A stretch of DNA of 13,750 nt, taken from contig NW_004440250.1 of the NCBI RefSeq assembly GCF_000330505.1, positions 35,069-48,818 of the forward strand, read 5' to 3'. Positions 1 to 7,281 of the stretch are shown here, in pieces. The translations under genes were made by a program, and so were the position numbers. The number at the start of each line of letters is the position of its first letter. The first letter of the stretch is position 1. Source of the DNA: Entamoeba invadens IP1. Its lineage: Eukaryota; Evosea; Mastigamoebida; Endamoebidae. Under the pieces are notes generated by a model. It saw nothing but the letters and a program-made list of their open reading frames with translations, was not told where the DNA came from and did no database searches.

Positions 1-492
1 ATATGTGACATATTTATATTAATTATTTTTTATGATACATTTATAAGGTTTATATATTATTACTAAAGATCCCAATTATTTTTTGTTTTATTAATTGATT
101 TAAATTTGGACTTTGACTTAATCTTCAAGTTTTAAAACACTTGTATTGTATTTTGAGAACATTTTAATTTGTAGAATTGGTCAATAAACATTGTCTGTTA
201 CTTAAACATTGTTTTATCAGCAAAAAAATAATTAATTTTTGTTTTAAAAAAAACTGGATAAACTTTTAAAAAACAACAGTTTTTAAACTTTTTGAATATT
301 ACTGAATAAATCTGGTTTTCGTGGTTCAAAAAATCGGCATACAACGTTCAAAGAATGTTTATAATTTTGAAAAAATCCATTTTCAAAATAAACTATCAAG
401 TGTAGCATTTTTTTTTCATGATAAACTATATGACTGTTCTAACACAAAATAAAACAATATTTTCGTTCATTAAAAACGTAAAAATACAGATA

Positions 493-675
493 GAGTATTT
501 AATGGGGGCCAAGAAATTAAAGGATTGATTGATGTAAATATTCGGGTTTTATTTTTTTGTTTTTTATTTGTTTTTTTTTCTTGATAATAATTGAAATGAA
601 AATGGGTGCCAAACTCATTTCAATTCTTAAAATAATTCTGGCATTCAATAAGTTTTTGGCACCCCGTAAATACTC
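493..675. repeat. Imperfect inverted-repeat pair, possible small degenerate element
   Basis: The arm at 493-513 (GAGTATTTAATGGGGGCC...) is the imperfect reverse complement of 655-675 (...GGCACCCCGTAAATACTC). TA dinucleotides lie just outside both arms, as in Tc1/mariner-type miniature elements. Inside, a 9-bp perfect hairpin joins 591-599 to 615-623. The copy of GGTGCCAAAC at 605-614 is also roughly inverted relative to GTTTTTGGCACC at 652-663. This could be a decayed miniature element lying directly beside the one at 685-904, or chance palindromes in AT-rich DNA. The GC content of the arms argues mildly for a real element. Confidence 0.35.
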
Positions 676-684
676 GTAAAAATA

Positions 685-904
685 CAGTCAAAGGCGTCTA
701 TTTGTCGTAAATGAATGAATTTTGTAGAAAATTCTTTTTAATATTGAAATTTATTTTTTATAAAAAAATTAGTTTTTAATTCAACAAAAGTTACAGATTC
801 GAGAATAAAATATTTAATTGTCGTACACAAAAATGATTGGTTAGTTGTGCGACAATTAAGAAAATTCGACAATTATAATTACGACAAATAGACGCCTCTG
901 ACTG
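685..904. mobile_element. Tc1/mariner-like miniature inverted-repeat element (non-autonomous)
   Basis: The terminal inverted repeats pair 681-710 with 879-908, about 30 bp with a single mismatch. Taking the TA dinucleotides at 683-684 and 905-906 as the target-site duplication, the element is 220 bp and both ends read CAGTC inward, the terminal form typical of the Tc1/mariner superfamily. The inside is non-coding and has a second nested hairpin (about 816-829 with 846-858). The hexamer TTGTCG or its complement occurs five times (702-707, 818-823, 850-855, 867-872, 882-887), resembling subterminal transposase-binding repeats. No transposase is encoded, so movement would need one supplied in trans. 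The 63-codon reverse frame across it (791-982) is incidental. Confidence 0.8.
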
Positions 905-1086
905 TATTGAATGTGATAAATAAAATATACAACTGCCGAACTTAATATTCAAAATAAAAAATCTTTTTAAAAATTTTATCAACTATTTTTTTATTAGAAT
1001 GATATCAGTCATTTTAATTAAATTATAAATTAAATTTCATATTAAAAATCAAGTATATCCAATAAAAAACTAATAATTCCAATAAT

Positions 1087-2344
1087 ATGGGATTAGGTTC
1101 AATTACTTCTTGCGCTTGTGTTTTAATCACTGGAGTTTGTTATTGTTAAACACTGACACTAAACAACATTGAATACCTATAAAAGCGATTTTATATTTGA
1201 TCGTAATATATTAGAATTATTAGTACTTATAGAACCTACTTCATGTGAACTATAAAGTCGATTTCGAACTTTTTACTATTAGTATAAATAGTATTTATTT
1301 ATAAATAGGTTATAAATTATTGTAATATAAATTAAATTTAATAATAATAATTACTATTAATTATAGTTTAATTGTGACACGCTAATTTGATTAATTTCGA
1401 TGCTTTAATTCAAATTCTGGTTATTGAAACAACAAGCGAACTTATTTAAAGGTATTAGCGGCCTTACTTTCACTTGCTGGGATTGCTGAAATAGTATTAA
1501 CGTCACGAATGTATGACATGGAGTTTAATGAGAAGTATTACATCTTTTCAGGGGTCTATGGGACGATATTACTTGGACTTGCGATATTGATCATCTCCTT
1601 TGTGATTTTTGCGATATCGTGTTGCAAGAAGGCTTCATGTTTTAAAATGGTGTTAGCTATTATCGCTCCAATATGTGCATTCTTCGCAATCGTATTTGGC
1701 GTGTATCTCTTTGTCGTCGCTTTAAAAGTTAACGACGGGATGTTCGAACCACTTTGGACTGATACTGCTAACTTCGACACACGATACGCCTTCGAAAACG
1801 ATGTTTGTTTTTATGTATGTGTTAATGGTCTATTTATAATACAATTTAACTTTTAAATTACATATAAAATTAGAAGTATTTGGGTTGAAAAAATCTTAGG
1901 CAAAAACAAAAAAATTACATTTAAAAAACTATAAATTGACTAAAATAATATGGCACACAAATTTTGTTGAACAAATTTTTAAAATGCAATACAAAATCTT
2001 TAAGAAATAAATTGGATGAGAGTATCATTTCATTATAATTACCTAAAATATTTTGAATATACCGAAATAACATCAAATAAACAACAAAACGAAAACATGA
2101 CATGTAGTACAATTGTTGTGGATATGACTCTCCGACTATACTCTGTGGATGTGAGTTAGAAACGAACAATCCAGATAAATGTTCTCAAGACTGTTACGAC
2201 AAAGCGTTTTACTTTACTGCTACAGTATTTTATTCTGAGGCTGCCACGTTTTTGGTTATTATGGTGACGTTGTTGTGTACCTCTGCAGCATTGTTTGGGT
2301 CGGCTTTTTGTGGTAAAAAGAAGAGCGATTATTTCAAACTTTAA
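1087..2344 (+). CDS. Tetraspanin, three exons
   Basis: Integral membrane organiser protein. Proposed exons are 1087-1134, 1437-1802 and 2108-2344, all joining in phase 0 to give 216 residues, near the usual tetraspanin length. Topology fits: TM1 about 22-39, a short extracellular loop, TM2 about 52-77, a short cytosolic turn with CCKK (78-81), TM3 about 87-112, a large extracellular loop about 113-181, TM4 about 183-205, and a basic tail GKKKSDYFKL. The loop contains the diagnostic CCG at residues 141-143 plus cysteines 151, 153, 163 and 167, six in all. The CCG appears only after removing intron 2. The weakest point is exon 1 (MGLGSITSCACVLITG) and its join, because the intron 1 acceptor would be AAG rather than the usual TAG. 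The stop codon overlaps TAATT, resembling an Entamoeba polyadenylation motif. Family assignment is firm; the N-terminus is not. Confidence 0.8.
1135..1436 (+). other. Intron 1 of the tetraspanin gene (proposed)
   Basis: It starts with GTTTGT, the typical Entamoeba donor, and is proposed to end at ...ACAACAAG (1436). The TAG at about 1456-1458 cannot be the acceptor for this exon 1: it would put the downstream exon out of frame and hit a stop within a dozen codons. The reading frame of exon 2 is closed upstream by TGA at 1425-1427, so the acceptor must lie between there and the start of TM1. At 302 nt it is long for an Entamoeba intron, and an additional tiny exon inside it cannot be excluded. 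Confidence 0.5.
1803..2107 (+). other. Intron 2 of the tetraspanin gene
   Basis: The donor GTTTGT (1803-1808) directly follows codon GAT, and the acceptor is CATGTAG (ending 2107). Removing these 305 nt joins the loop following TM3 to YNCCGYD in phase 0, restoring the tetraspanin CCG motif. That is strong internal support for both splice sites. The intron is AT-rich and full of stops in the coding frame. The reverse frame at 1921-2169 is incidental. Confidence 0.8.
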
Positions 2345-3765
2345 TTAAATGGTATTTTATTTGTTTTTATATATAAATGTATTGAAAAAGTTTAGTGAAT
2401 TGTAATAATAATAACAATAATATAAAAATTGAATGTTTTTATATTTAATTGTCATTGTAAATGATTTTTATTGAAATTGGATTAAAATTGTTTTGACATT
2501 TTTCATATCGAAACAAAGATTAATCAAGATATTAATGCTATTTATTTACATTAACATTAATGTAAATTAATTATTATTAATTTATTTACAATCAAAGATG
2601 TACACTTGTTGTATACTTATTTTTGAGAACCGGCTAATTTGTAAAGCAACTGATATTAACATTGGTGCACAACAAAAAAAATTGTTCTAGAAAATATATC
2701 TTTTGTTGAATTAAAAACTTATTTTATAATAAATACTATTAAAACAATAAATTTAAATTTATTTATTCCTGACAAATAGATGCGCTATATATCATATTCT
2801 CAACAAATACAGATATTTGTGTCATTTGAAATATAAATTTTAAATAGTTTCATTATTAAGTGTTGTTTTTATAAGAATCAATGTGTTCGATTTGGTTTTT
2901 ATAGTATTTTTACTTCATTTCCATCGTTTAATTATTTTATTTGTTTTAATAACGAACATACATTTAATTTTATATTAAACAGTTTGACATCTATAATCTT
3001 ATTGTGCTTAATAATAATTAATGTGTACTTATTCAAAAAGTACAAAATTTTTGAAGTCAAAATATAATAAAAATATAATTTACTACAAGACGAAATCAAT
3101 TGGTTGCAATCAGGTTTTACGTACTCGCGGTATTTTGTGTTGTTATTCTAATCAATTAACTATTCAATAGATTTTCAAACATAATAAACACAAATTTATA
3201 AAAGGCGATGTATTAAAATTGTATTTGTCTTTTTTCCTTTTATAATATATCACTAAGATGATATTTTGTTGTTTATAAAAAAAGATATAAATAAAAAAAA
3301 TAGAAAATTATATTCAAATACTCAATTATATTTTCAGTTATCTTGGCACTTATTTAATATATTATTGAATATTGAATATTAATGTTGATGTTGAGTATTA
3401 GACAAGAAAACCATAAATTTATAGTAAATTATAGTTTATTGTTTTTTGTCCTGTTTTTTCAAAAATTTTATTTAAAAAAACAATTAAATAGTTTAAAGGA
3501 ACTATTTTTATAGTTTAAAGATTTTTTTGACAATATGTGTGGGAACAAATTTTCGACTTTTATTTAAATACTATTTAAATAGTAACGAACTAATTTCCTT
3601 TTTAATTTTTTAAAAAGTCCAAATTTAATGTATCATATTTAGTTTTCATAATAGTATAAAAATTATTATATAATAGTAGAAACCATGGTTCTTGCCGAAA
3701 CCTTAGTACGACCTCTGTCCATTGATTGACTTATAACTTATTATTAAAACAAAACAATAAAAATA
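2345..3765. other. AT-rich intergenic region, no gene found
   Basis: This is 1.4 kb between the end of the tetraspanin gene and the end of the EF-hand gene, which are convergent. No open frame here looks protein-like. Minor structures are a palindromic TTACATTAACATTAATGTAA block near 2546-2565, the 14-bp palindrome ACTATTTAAATAGT near 3570-3583, and a short match at about 2771-2785 to the end of the element at 685-904. Two slightly less AT-rich patches stand out, around 3099-3155 and around 3684-3722; neither resolves into a gene or RNA I recognise. Confidence 0.55.
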
Positions 3766-4206
3766 TTATTGAGAAAGAGCCGCATAAAACTCGTCAAATG
3801 TCACATGACCATCGTTGTTTTTATCCATCACACTAAAAATTCTGTCGATGGTCTTTTTGTCGTGGGGCTTCCCCGTTGATCTCATTAGCCGAGCAATTTC
3901 CTTCTTTTCTAAAGTCCCATTGTTGTTAGTGTCTGTTAACATAAAAAGCGCTCGAGAGATGTTTTCTTGATTCAAATTTTTCATCTGTGCTATTGCCTTG
4001 TTGATCTTGACATACTCCTCAAAATCCATCTTCCCATTTTCGTCGGAATCTGCAGTGCAAAAAAAGACTTTCACTTGCTGTTCACCAAGCTTGCGAACAT
4101 CATCACCAACAGCTCCCCAAAACTCTTGAAAGTCGATGTCCCCGGAGTTGTCTTTGTCAATCTTCTTAAATGAAGTCAATAAAGCTGATCTATCTGTTGT
4201 GCTCAT
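3766..4206 (-). CDS. Calmodulin-like four-EF-hand calcium-binding protein
   Basis: A 146-residue intracellular calcium sensor or buffer. Four complete EF-hand loops are visible: DKDNSGDIDFQE (17-28), DSDENGKMDFEE (53-64), DTNNNGTLEKKE (92-103) and DKNNDGHVTFDE (128-139). All have Asp at position 1, Gly at 6 and Glu at 12, so all four should bind calcium. Length and spacing match calmodulin or troponin C, but the sequence outside the loops is not close to calmodulin itself. Entamoeba species carry a large family of such calcium-binding proteins; this one does not look like the well-known 134-residue CaBP1. It has no signal peptide or membrane segment. It is intronless, starts at the only sensible ATG, and is convergent with the tetraspanin gene. 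The target protein cannot be inferred. Confidence 0.93.
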   Translation of the reverse strand: MSTTDRSALLTSFKKIDKDNSGDIDFQEFWGAVGDDVRKLGEQQVKVFFCTADSDENGKMDFEEYVKINKAIAQMKNLNQENISRALFMLTDTNNNGTLEKKEIARLMRSTGKPHDKKTIDRIFSVMDKNNDGHVTFDEFYAALSQ

Positions 4207-4698
4207 GTTAATTTATCAGATGGTGTGTTTTTTTAAATTGGTTTTTAGTATGAACTATTTCAATAAAAATAAAACCAAAAAAATTGTTTGGAGTATTTAA
4301 TTGGATATCAAGTAAAATACACTGAGTTTATAATTGAATTTCTTGATATTTTAATTTAAAATTCTGCTTTCTTTTTTTAATCTATTACATTAAATTATTT
4401 ATAAATTATTAATAAATTGATAAATAGTGAAATTATTTTTGTATCAAATAGTTGATTAATTTTATTATTATTTAAAAGTACTGTTTTGGTCTAAATTACT
4501 ATATGTTATTAATTAAGTTATTATATAATACTGCTTATATCTATACTACACTCAACAATTTTTGATATCCCTCTTTGAAAGATTCTTTCTAATTTTACAA
4601 TTAAATTAAACATATGAAGTCTGTCAAATAATGTTGTCTAACTGGAAAAATAACTCACAACATAAGTTTTAATTAATAGGAATTAAAAAAACACAATA

Positions 4699-4878
4699 GA
4701 GTCAGTCTTTTAATGTTATCTGGTGGACAAAAAATAGAATCATTTTTGTCTAAACATCGGGCATTAGGTAAAGCGTGAAAAAACCCGAAACAATTGGGAT
4801 GGATTTTTGGGACTGCTCCCCGAATTATTCCAATTTTTATGGTCCAAAAAACACCAGATAACGTTAAAAGACCGACTG
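4699..4878. mobile_element. Tc1/mariner-like miniature inverted-repeat element
   Basis: The 27-bp ends 4699-4725 and 4852-4878 are inverted copies with 24 of 27 positions matching. The shared core reads CTTTTAA(T/C)GTTATCTGGTG inward. TA lies immediately outside both ends (4697-4698 and 4879-4880), and the right end reads CAGTCGGTC inward, again the Tc1/mariner pattern. The 180-bp element encodes no protein. Its interior (about 4755-4835) is clearly less AT-rich than the flanks. Its terminal sequence differs from the element at 685-904, so it is a separate family. Confidence 0.75.
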
Positions 4879-4948
4879 TAATAATAATCAAACAGTGTTT
4901 TAATTATTTTTAAAATTTTTTTACGATATTTTTCTTTGTTATTAAAAT

Positions 4949-4992
4949 AAAATCAGTTATTTTTTTTATTACAAAAAAAAATAACTGATTTT
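4949..4992. repeat. Strong A/T hairpin downstream of the nitroreductase gene
   Basis: The left arm AAAATCAGTTATTTTTTT and the right arm AAAAAAAAATAACTGATTTT pair over about 18-19 bp around a loop of about 5 nt. It lies about 175 bases beyond the stop codon of the minus-strand nitroreductase gene. It may be a 3'-end structure of that transcript or a tiny palindrome left by a rearrangement. Confidence 0.6.
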
Positions 4993-5166
4993 AATTATAA
5001 ACATTTTAATATATTCAAAACATATTAATTTGTGTTTATTAATGAATAATAATAATAATTTAGTGTTTTTAAAAACAAAAAATCAATAAACTATTTCTTT
5101 ATTACAAGATATTTGTTCAAATATCGAAAAACAACAAAATACATCAACTGACCTTTATTTTATTTT

Positions 5167-5976
5167 TTAATCAATAACGAAAGTTATGAAGTACTCGCAC
5201 CCCTTTGGTATTTCAAATGATATTTTTCTCTTCTCAAAATGACCGTTAACGCCATTTCCACACAACGCGACATGGACTTGTGCGGTACATATTCCCATGT
5301 CAATTACAGTGAATTTACCCATCACGCCGAACAGATGTATTTCGCTCTCACACAACACAAATCTCCATTCCTGATAATTTTTAGCGGACGGTCCAAATTT
5401 GATTTCTTCCAAAATTTTTCGTTCGAAAATTTTTGGCGCATTTTTTTCGTCAATTGGCGTCTTCAAATTATTGACAAAGAAAAGTTCGTTCAGCTCTTTT
5501 CTGCGTCTTTTTCTCTGCACCGCGCCACTTTCATCTGCAAGACCAACAGGGGAGACGCATGGGATACATTCCTTCTCCTCGTCAAATAAAAGTGTATTAA
5601 AATAATTCGAGTAAAATGGGCCAATCAACCACACTGTTTTGAGGTTCAAAGATGTCGCATAGAGGACTATTAAGTGAAGTAAATAACCATATGATAACTC
5701 GGCTTCTCTATTGTCTTTCAGTGTCACGCCATAGAGCCAATATTTGTGCCCACTAATATTCGAAAAGCGCTTGCCACTCTCAAAGTCACGACGCTGAAGA
5801 CAAAAACGACATGGAACAGCGTATGGAGATGTCATGGAATTTACTTTGGTTATAAATGTGGTCAATAAAATAAGTTGAGAATCACTGGGATATTCAGCAC
5901 TGTAATTACGCGTGGAAATACGCGTTAAAAGAATTTTTTCTAACGAAAAAAAGTCGAGTTGGTCAGATAAAGACAT
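5167..5976 (-). CDS. Nitroreductase-family protein, TM1586-like
   Basis: A 269-residue predicted FMN-dependent oxidoreductase. The N-terminal RISTRNY (19-25) matches the RS-x-R flavin-phosphate-binding start of nitroreductases. The first half has a helix-rich segment YGYLLHLIVLYATSLNLKTVWLIG (residues 97-119), the region that in this family precedes a conserved Gly/Leu turn, then VSPVGLADE (141-149) followed by a basic stretch. The second half contains FGPSAKNYQEWRF (194-206), the family's typical P-S-A-x-N-x-Q-x-W-R flavin or substrate-contact motif, and IDMGICTAQVHVAL (225-238), equivalent to the buried IDxGI helix. This two-lobed arrangement fits the single-chain 'putative TM nitroreductase' group. 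It is intronless, with no signal peptide. The physiological substrate is unknown. In anaerobic parasites such proteins can reduce nitro compounds, but that role is inference here. Confidence 0.8.
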   Translation of the reverse strand: MSLSDQLDFFSLEKILLTRISTRNYSAEYPSDSQLILLTTFITKVNSMTSPYAVPCRFCLQRRDFESGKRFSNISGHKYWLYGVTLKDNREAELSYGYLLHLIVLYATSLNLKTVWLIGPFYSNYFNTLLFDEEKECIPCVSPVGLADESGAVQRKRRRKELNELFFVNNLKTPIDEKNAPKIFERKILEEIKFGPSAKNYQEWRFVLCESEIHLFGVMGKFTVIDMGICTAQVHVALCGNGVNGHFEKRKISFEIPKGCEYFITFVID

Positions 5977-6404
5977 TATTGTCGGAACTACTTAATTATT
6001 TTTTAATTATATATGTTGAAAGTTATATATAGAAATTTTAATTTCATATTTTGTAGATTTTTTAAGATTGAGGTTTTTAAGTTGTTATTAATTTCAACAC
6101 TATTGTTTGTAACAATACACTTTTTATATTTTAATTATTATAATGATAAAATATTATTTTATCATCATTATATATATGATTTTTCAAAATCAGACTTGTT
6201 TTTATCAGAATTTATAATTTATATATATAATAAAAACTCTTATTACTAGATTACAAAGGAAACTAGAACTCCTCAATAATTGAAAGAAGAAGGTATTTTT
6301 CTTTAATTATTTTGAAAATAACGAATTTTTTAAAAAAAGTTAAAAAAAGGTACATCAATTGATATAAGAATTGTTTCAATTATTCAATCGACAGTTGTGA
6401 AGAT

Positions 6405-6710
6405 CAATGAGCATTGTAAGAGTGTGGTCGTTTGAAAACGATTTTCAATGACAACCCATCTTATTTTCAATGTTTTGGACACCTGCTAAAGTGAGAAACT
6501 CACTAACCAGTTAACGCTGTTTAACGCGAGTTTGTTGACATTGTTTGTTTTATTAACATGTTTTTGCGCAATACTATTTCATTTGTCAACAAGGCAAGCT
6601 GGTAAAAAGTATCATATACCATTTTACAAAACAAAGAAAATACAAACTGGTATTGGGAATTTCTCTTTACGCTGGCTAAAATCGTGGTGTAGAGACTTTA
6701 TACATTGAAT
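6405..6710. other. Low-AT segment, possible decayed gene or transposon remnant
   Basis: Base composition is visibly closer to that of coding DNA than to the flanks, yet each frame I translated is interrupted by stops within a few dozen codons. It carries small inverted repeats (TTTGTTGACA at about 6532-6541 with TGTCAACAA at about 6583-6591). Its sub-segment starting near 6509, CCAGTTAACGCTGTTTAACG, resembles a transposon end. I could not identify a parent protein family. Confidence 0.35.
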
Positions 6711-6774
6711 TTAAATTTATTAAAGTTCTGGTTTTTTTGTTCAAAATTATTCAAAAACAATTTCAAAATAGCTT

Positions 6775-6911
6775 TTTGCATCAAGCAGAGTGTCTGGTAT
6801 TTTTAGAATTAAATTATTTTAACTATTTAAATGGTTTTGTTTTATTAAAATTAAATAATAAAATCCTCGCATAAGGTAAAGGTTTGCATAAAGCAGAGAG
6901 TCCATACTGTA
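6775..6911. repeat. Repeated end-like motif, possible orphan DNA-transposon terminus
   Basis: TTTGCATCAAGCAGAGTGTC (from 6775) and TTTGCATAAAGCAGAGAGTC (from 6883) are near-identical direct repeats. A third weaker copy, GCATAAGGTAAAGG, lies at about 6870. Read on the minus strand from the TA at 6910-6911, the second copy begins CAGTATGGACTCTCTGC and repeats TTATGC, the layout of a pogo/Tigger-type transposon end with internal repeats. No matching opposite end was found in the window. Confidence 0.35.
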
Positions 6912-6913
6912 TA

Positions 6914-7066
6914 TTGATCCCAGAAAAACCGACCGGCAAACTATAAAAATAGTTTCTGAAAACTATTGAATAGTTTTTTCAATAAAAATTTTGAAAAAAA
7001 AGACAAAAAACAAAAAACTATAATGTACTATAAATTATTTTATGCCGGTCGGTTTTTTGGGATCTG
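6914..7066. mobile_element. Small TA-flanked miniature inverted-repeat element
   Basis: The ends share GATCCCA followed by a short A run and AACCGACCGGCA. The left arm is at about 6916-6938 and the right arm at about 7043-7064, with one indel-type difference. TA flanks both sides (6912-6913 and 7067-7068), and the right end reads CAGATCCC inward. The 153-bp element has an A/T-rich, non-coding interior with several copies of ACTAT/ATAGT. It abuts the orphan transposon-like end at 6911, suggesting nested or adjacent insertion. Confidence 0.7.
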
Positions 7067-7281
7067 TATTATCAACGTTATTTTGAGTGAATTCCATTTA
7101 TTATAATTCATTTTGTGTATCTTTTTATTTATATTATTTATTATTCTAATAATAATAACAAACGACATCCACTTTTTGAATATATTCAAAGTTCAATAAA
7201 TTGAAACATATTTCGTTCTTTAAATTATAATAATTTTCAAATGGAATTTAAAGAAAATTTTATATTCTGAAAATGTATTAA

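Larger units (their letters stand above)
1..1086. other. AT-rich intergenic region upstream of the tetraspanin gene
   Basis: I see no convincing gene here. The region is strongly AT-rich with many A and T runs. It contains a clear TA-flanked inverted-repeat element (685-904) and a weaker inverted-repeat pair (493-513 with 655-675). A somewhat less AT-rich patch at about 300-440 has no sustained open frame, only a small imperfect hairpin around 357-393. The tetraspanin promoter should lie in the last few hundred bases before 1087, but I could not assign a specific initiator or TATA-like element with confidence. Confidence 0.6.
4207..5166. other. AT-rich intergenic region with an inserted element and a hairpin
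   Basis: This region separates two minus-strand genes. The 4207-4260 end should carry the EF-hand gene's short leader and promoter. It contains the miniature element at 4699-4878 and the perfect hairpin at 4949-4992. The remainder is A/T-rich, with no frame that looks coding. The reverse 72-codon frame at 4673-4891 simply covers the miniature element. Confidence 0.6.
5977..7281. other. Intergenic region with transposon relics
   Basis: This lies between the divergent nitroreductase (-) and alkylsulfatase (+) genes, so it should contain both promoters. 5977-6380 is very AT-rich; the 78-codon forward frame at 6013-6249 is low-complexity and is not called. About 6405-6710 is less AT-rich and broken by stops in the frames I translated. 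6775-6911 holds a repeated motif that ends like a transposon terminus. 6914-7066 is a miniature element. The last 200 bases are AT-rich. A nine-codon upstream ATG frame (7241-7270) precedes the alkylsulfatase start but may lie outside the transcript, because Entamoeba leaders are short. Confidence 0.55.

Noticed and set aside
791..982. 63-codon reverse frame
   Set aside because: Overlaps most of the miniature element at 685-904 and runs past its end; no protein-like features.
1921..2169. 82-codon reverse frame
   Set aside because: Lies over intron 2 and the start of exon 3 of the tetraspanin gene, whose CCG motif supports the forward reading.
3099..3155. Short hydrophobic frame resembling a membrane segment
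   Set aside because: Only about 20 codons between stops in two frames, no start codon or splice context, and no continuation found nearby.
4673..4891. 72-codon reverse frame
   Set aside because: Covers exactly the inverted-repeat element at 4699-4878; the frame is a by-product of that sequence.
6013..6249. 78-codon forward open frame
   Set aside because: Extremely AT-rich, dominated by Ile, Phe, Tyr, Leu and Asn codons, with no motif. Composition equals the surrounding intergenic DNA, unlike the real genes here.
7241..7270. Nine-codon upstream ATG frame before the alkylsulfatase
   Set aside because: Entamoeba 5' leaders are usually very short, so this ATG is probably not in the transcript.
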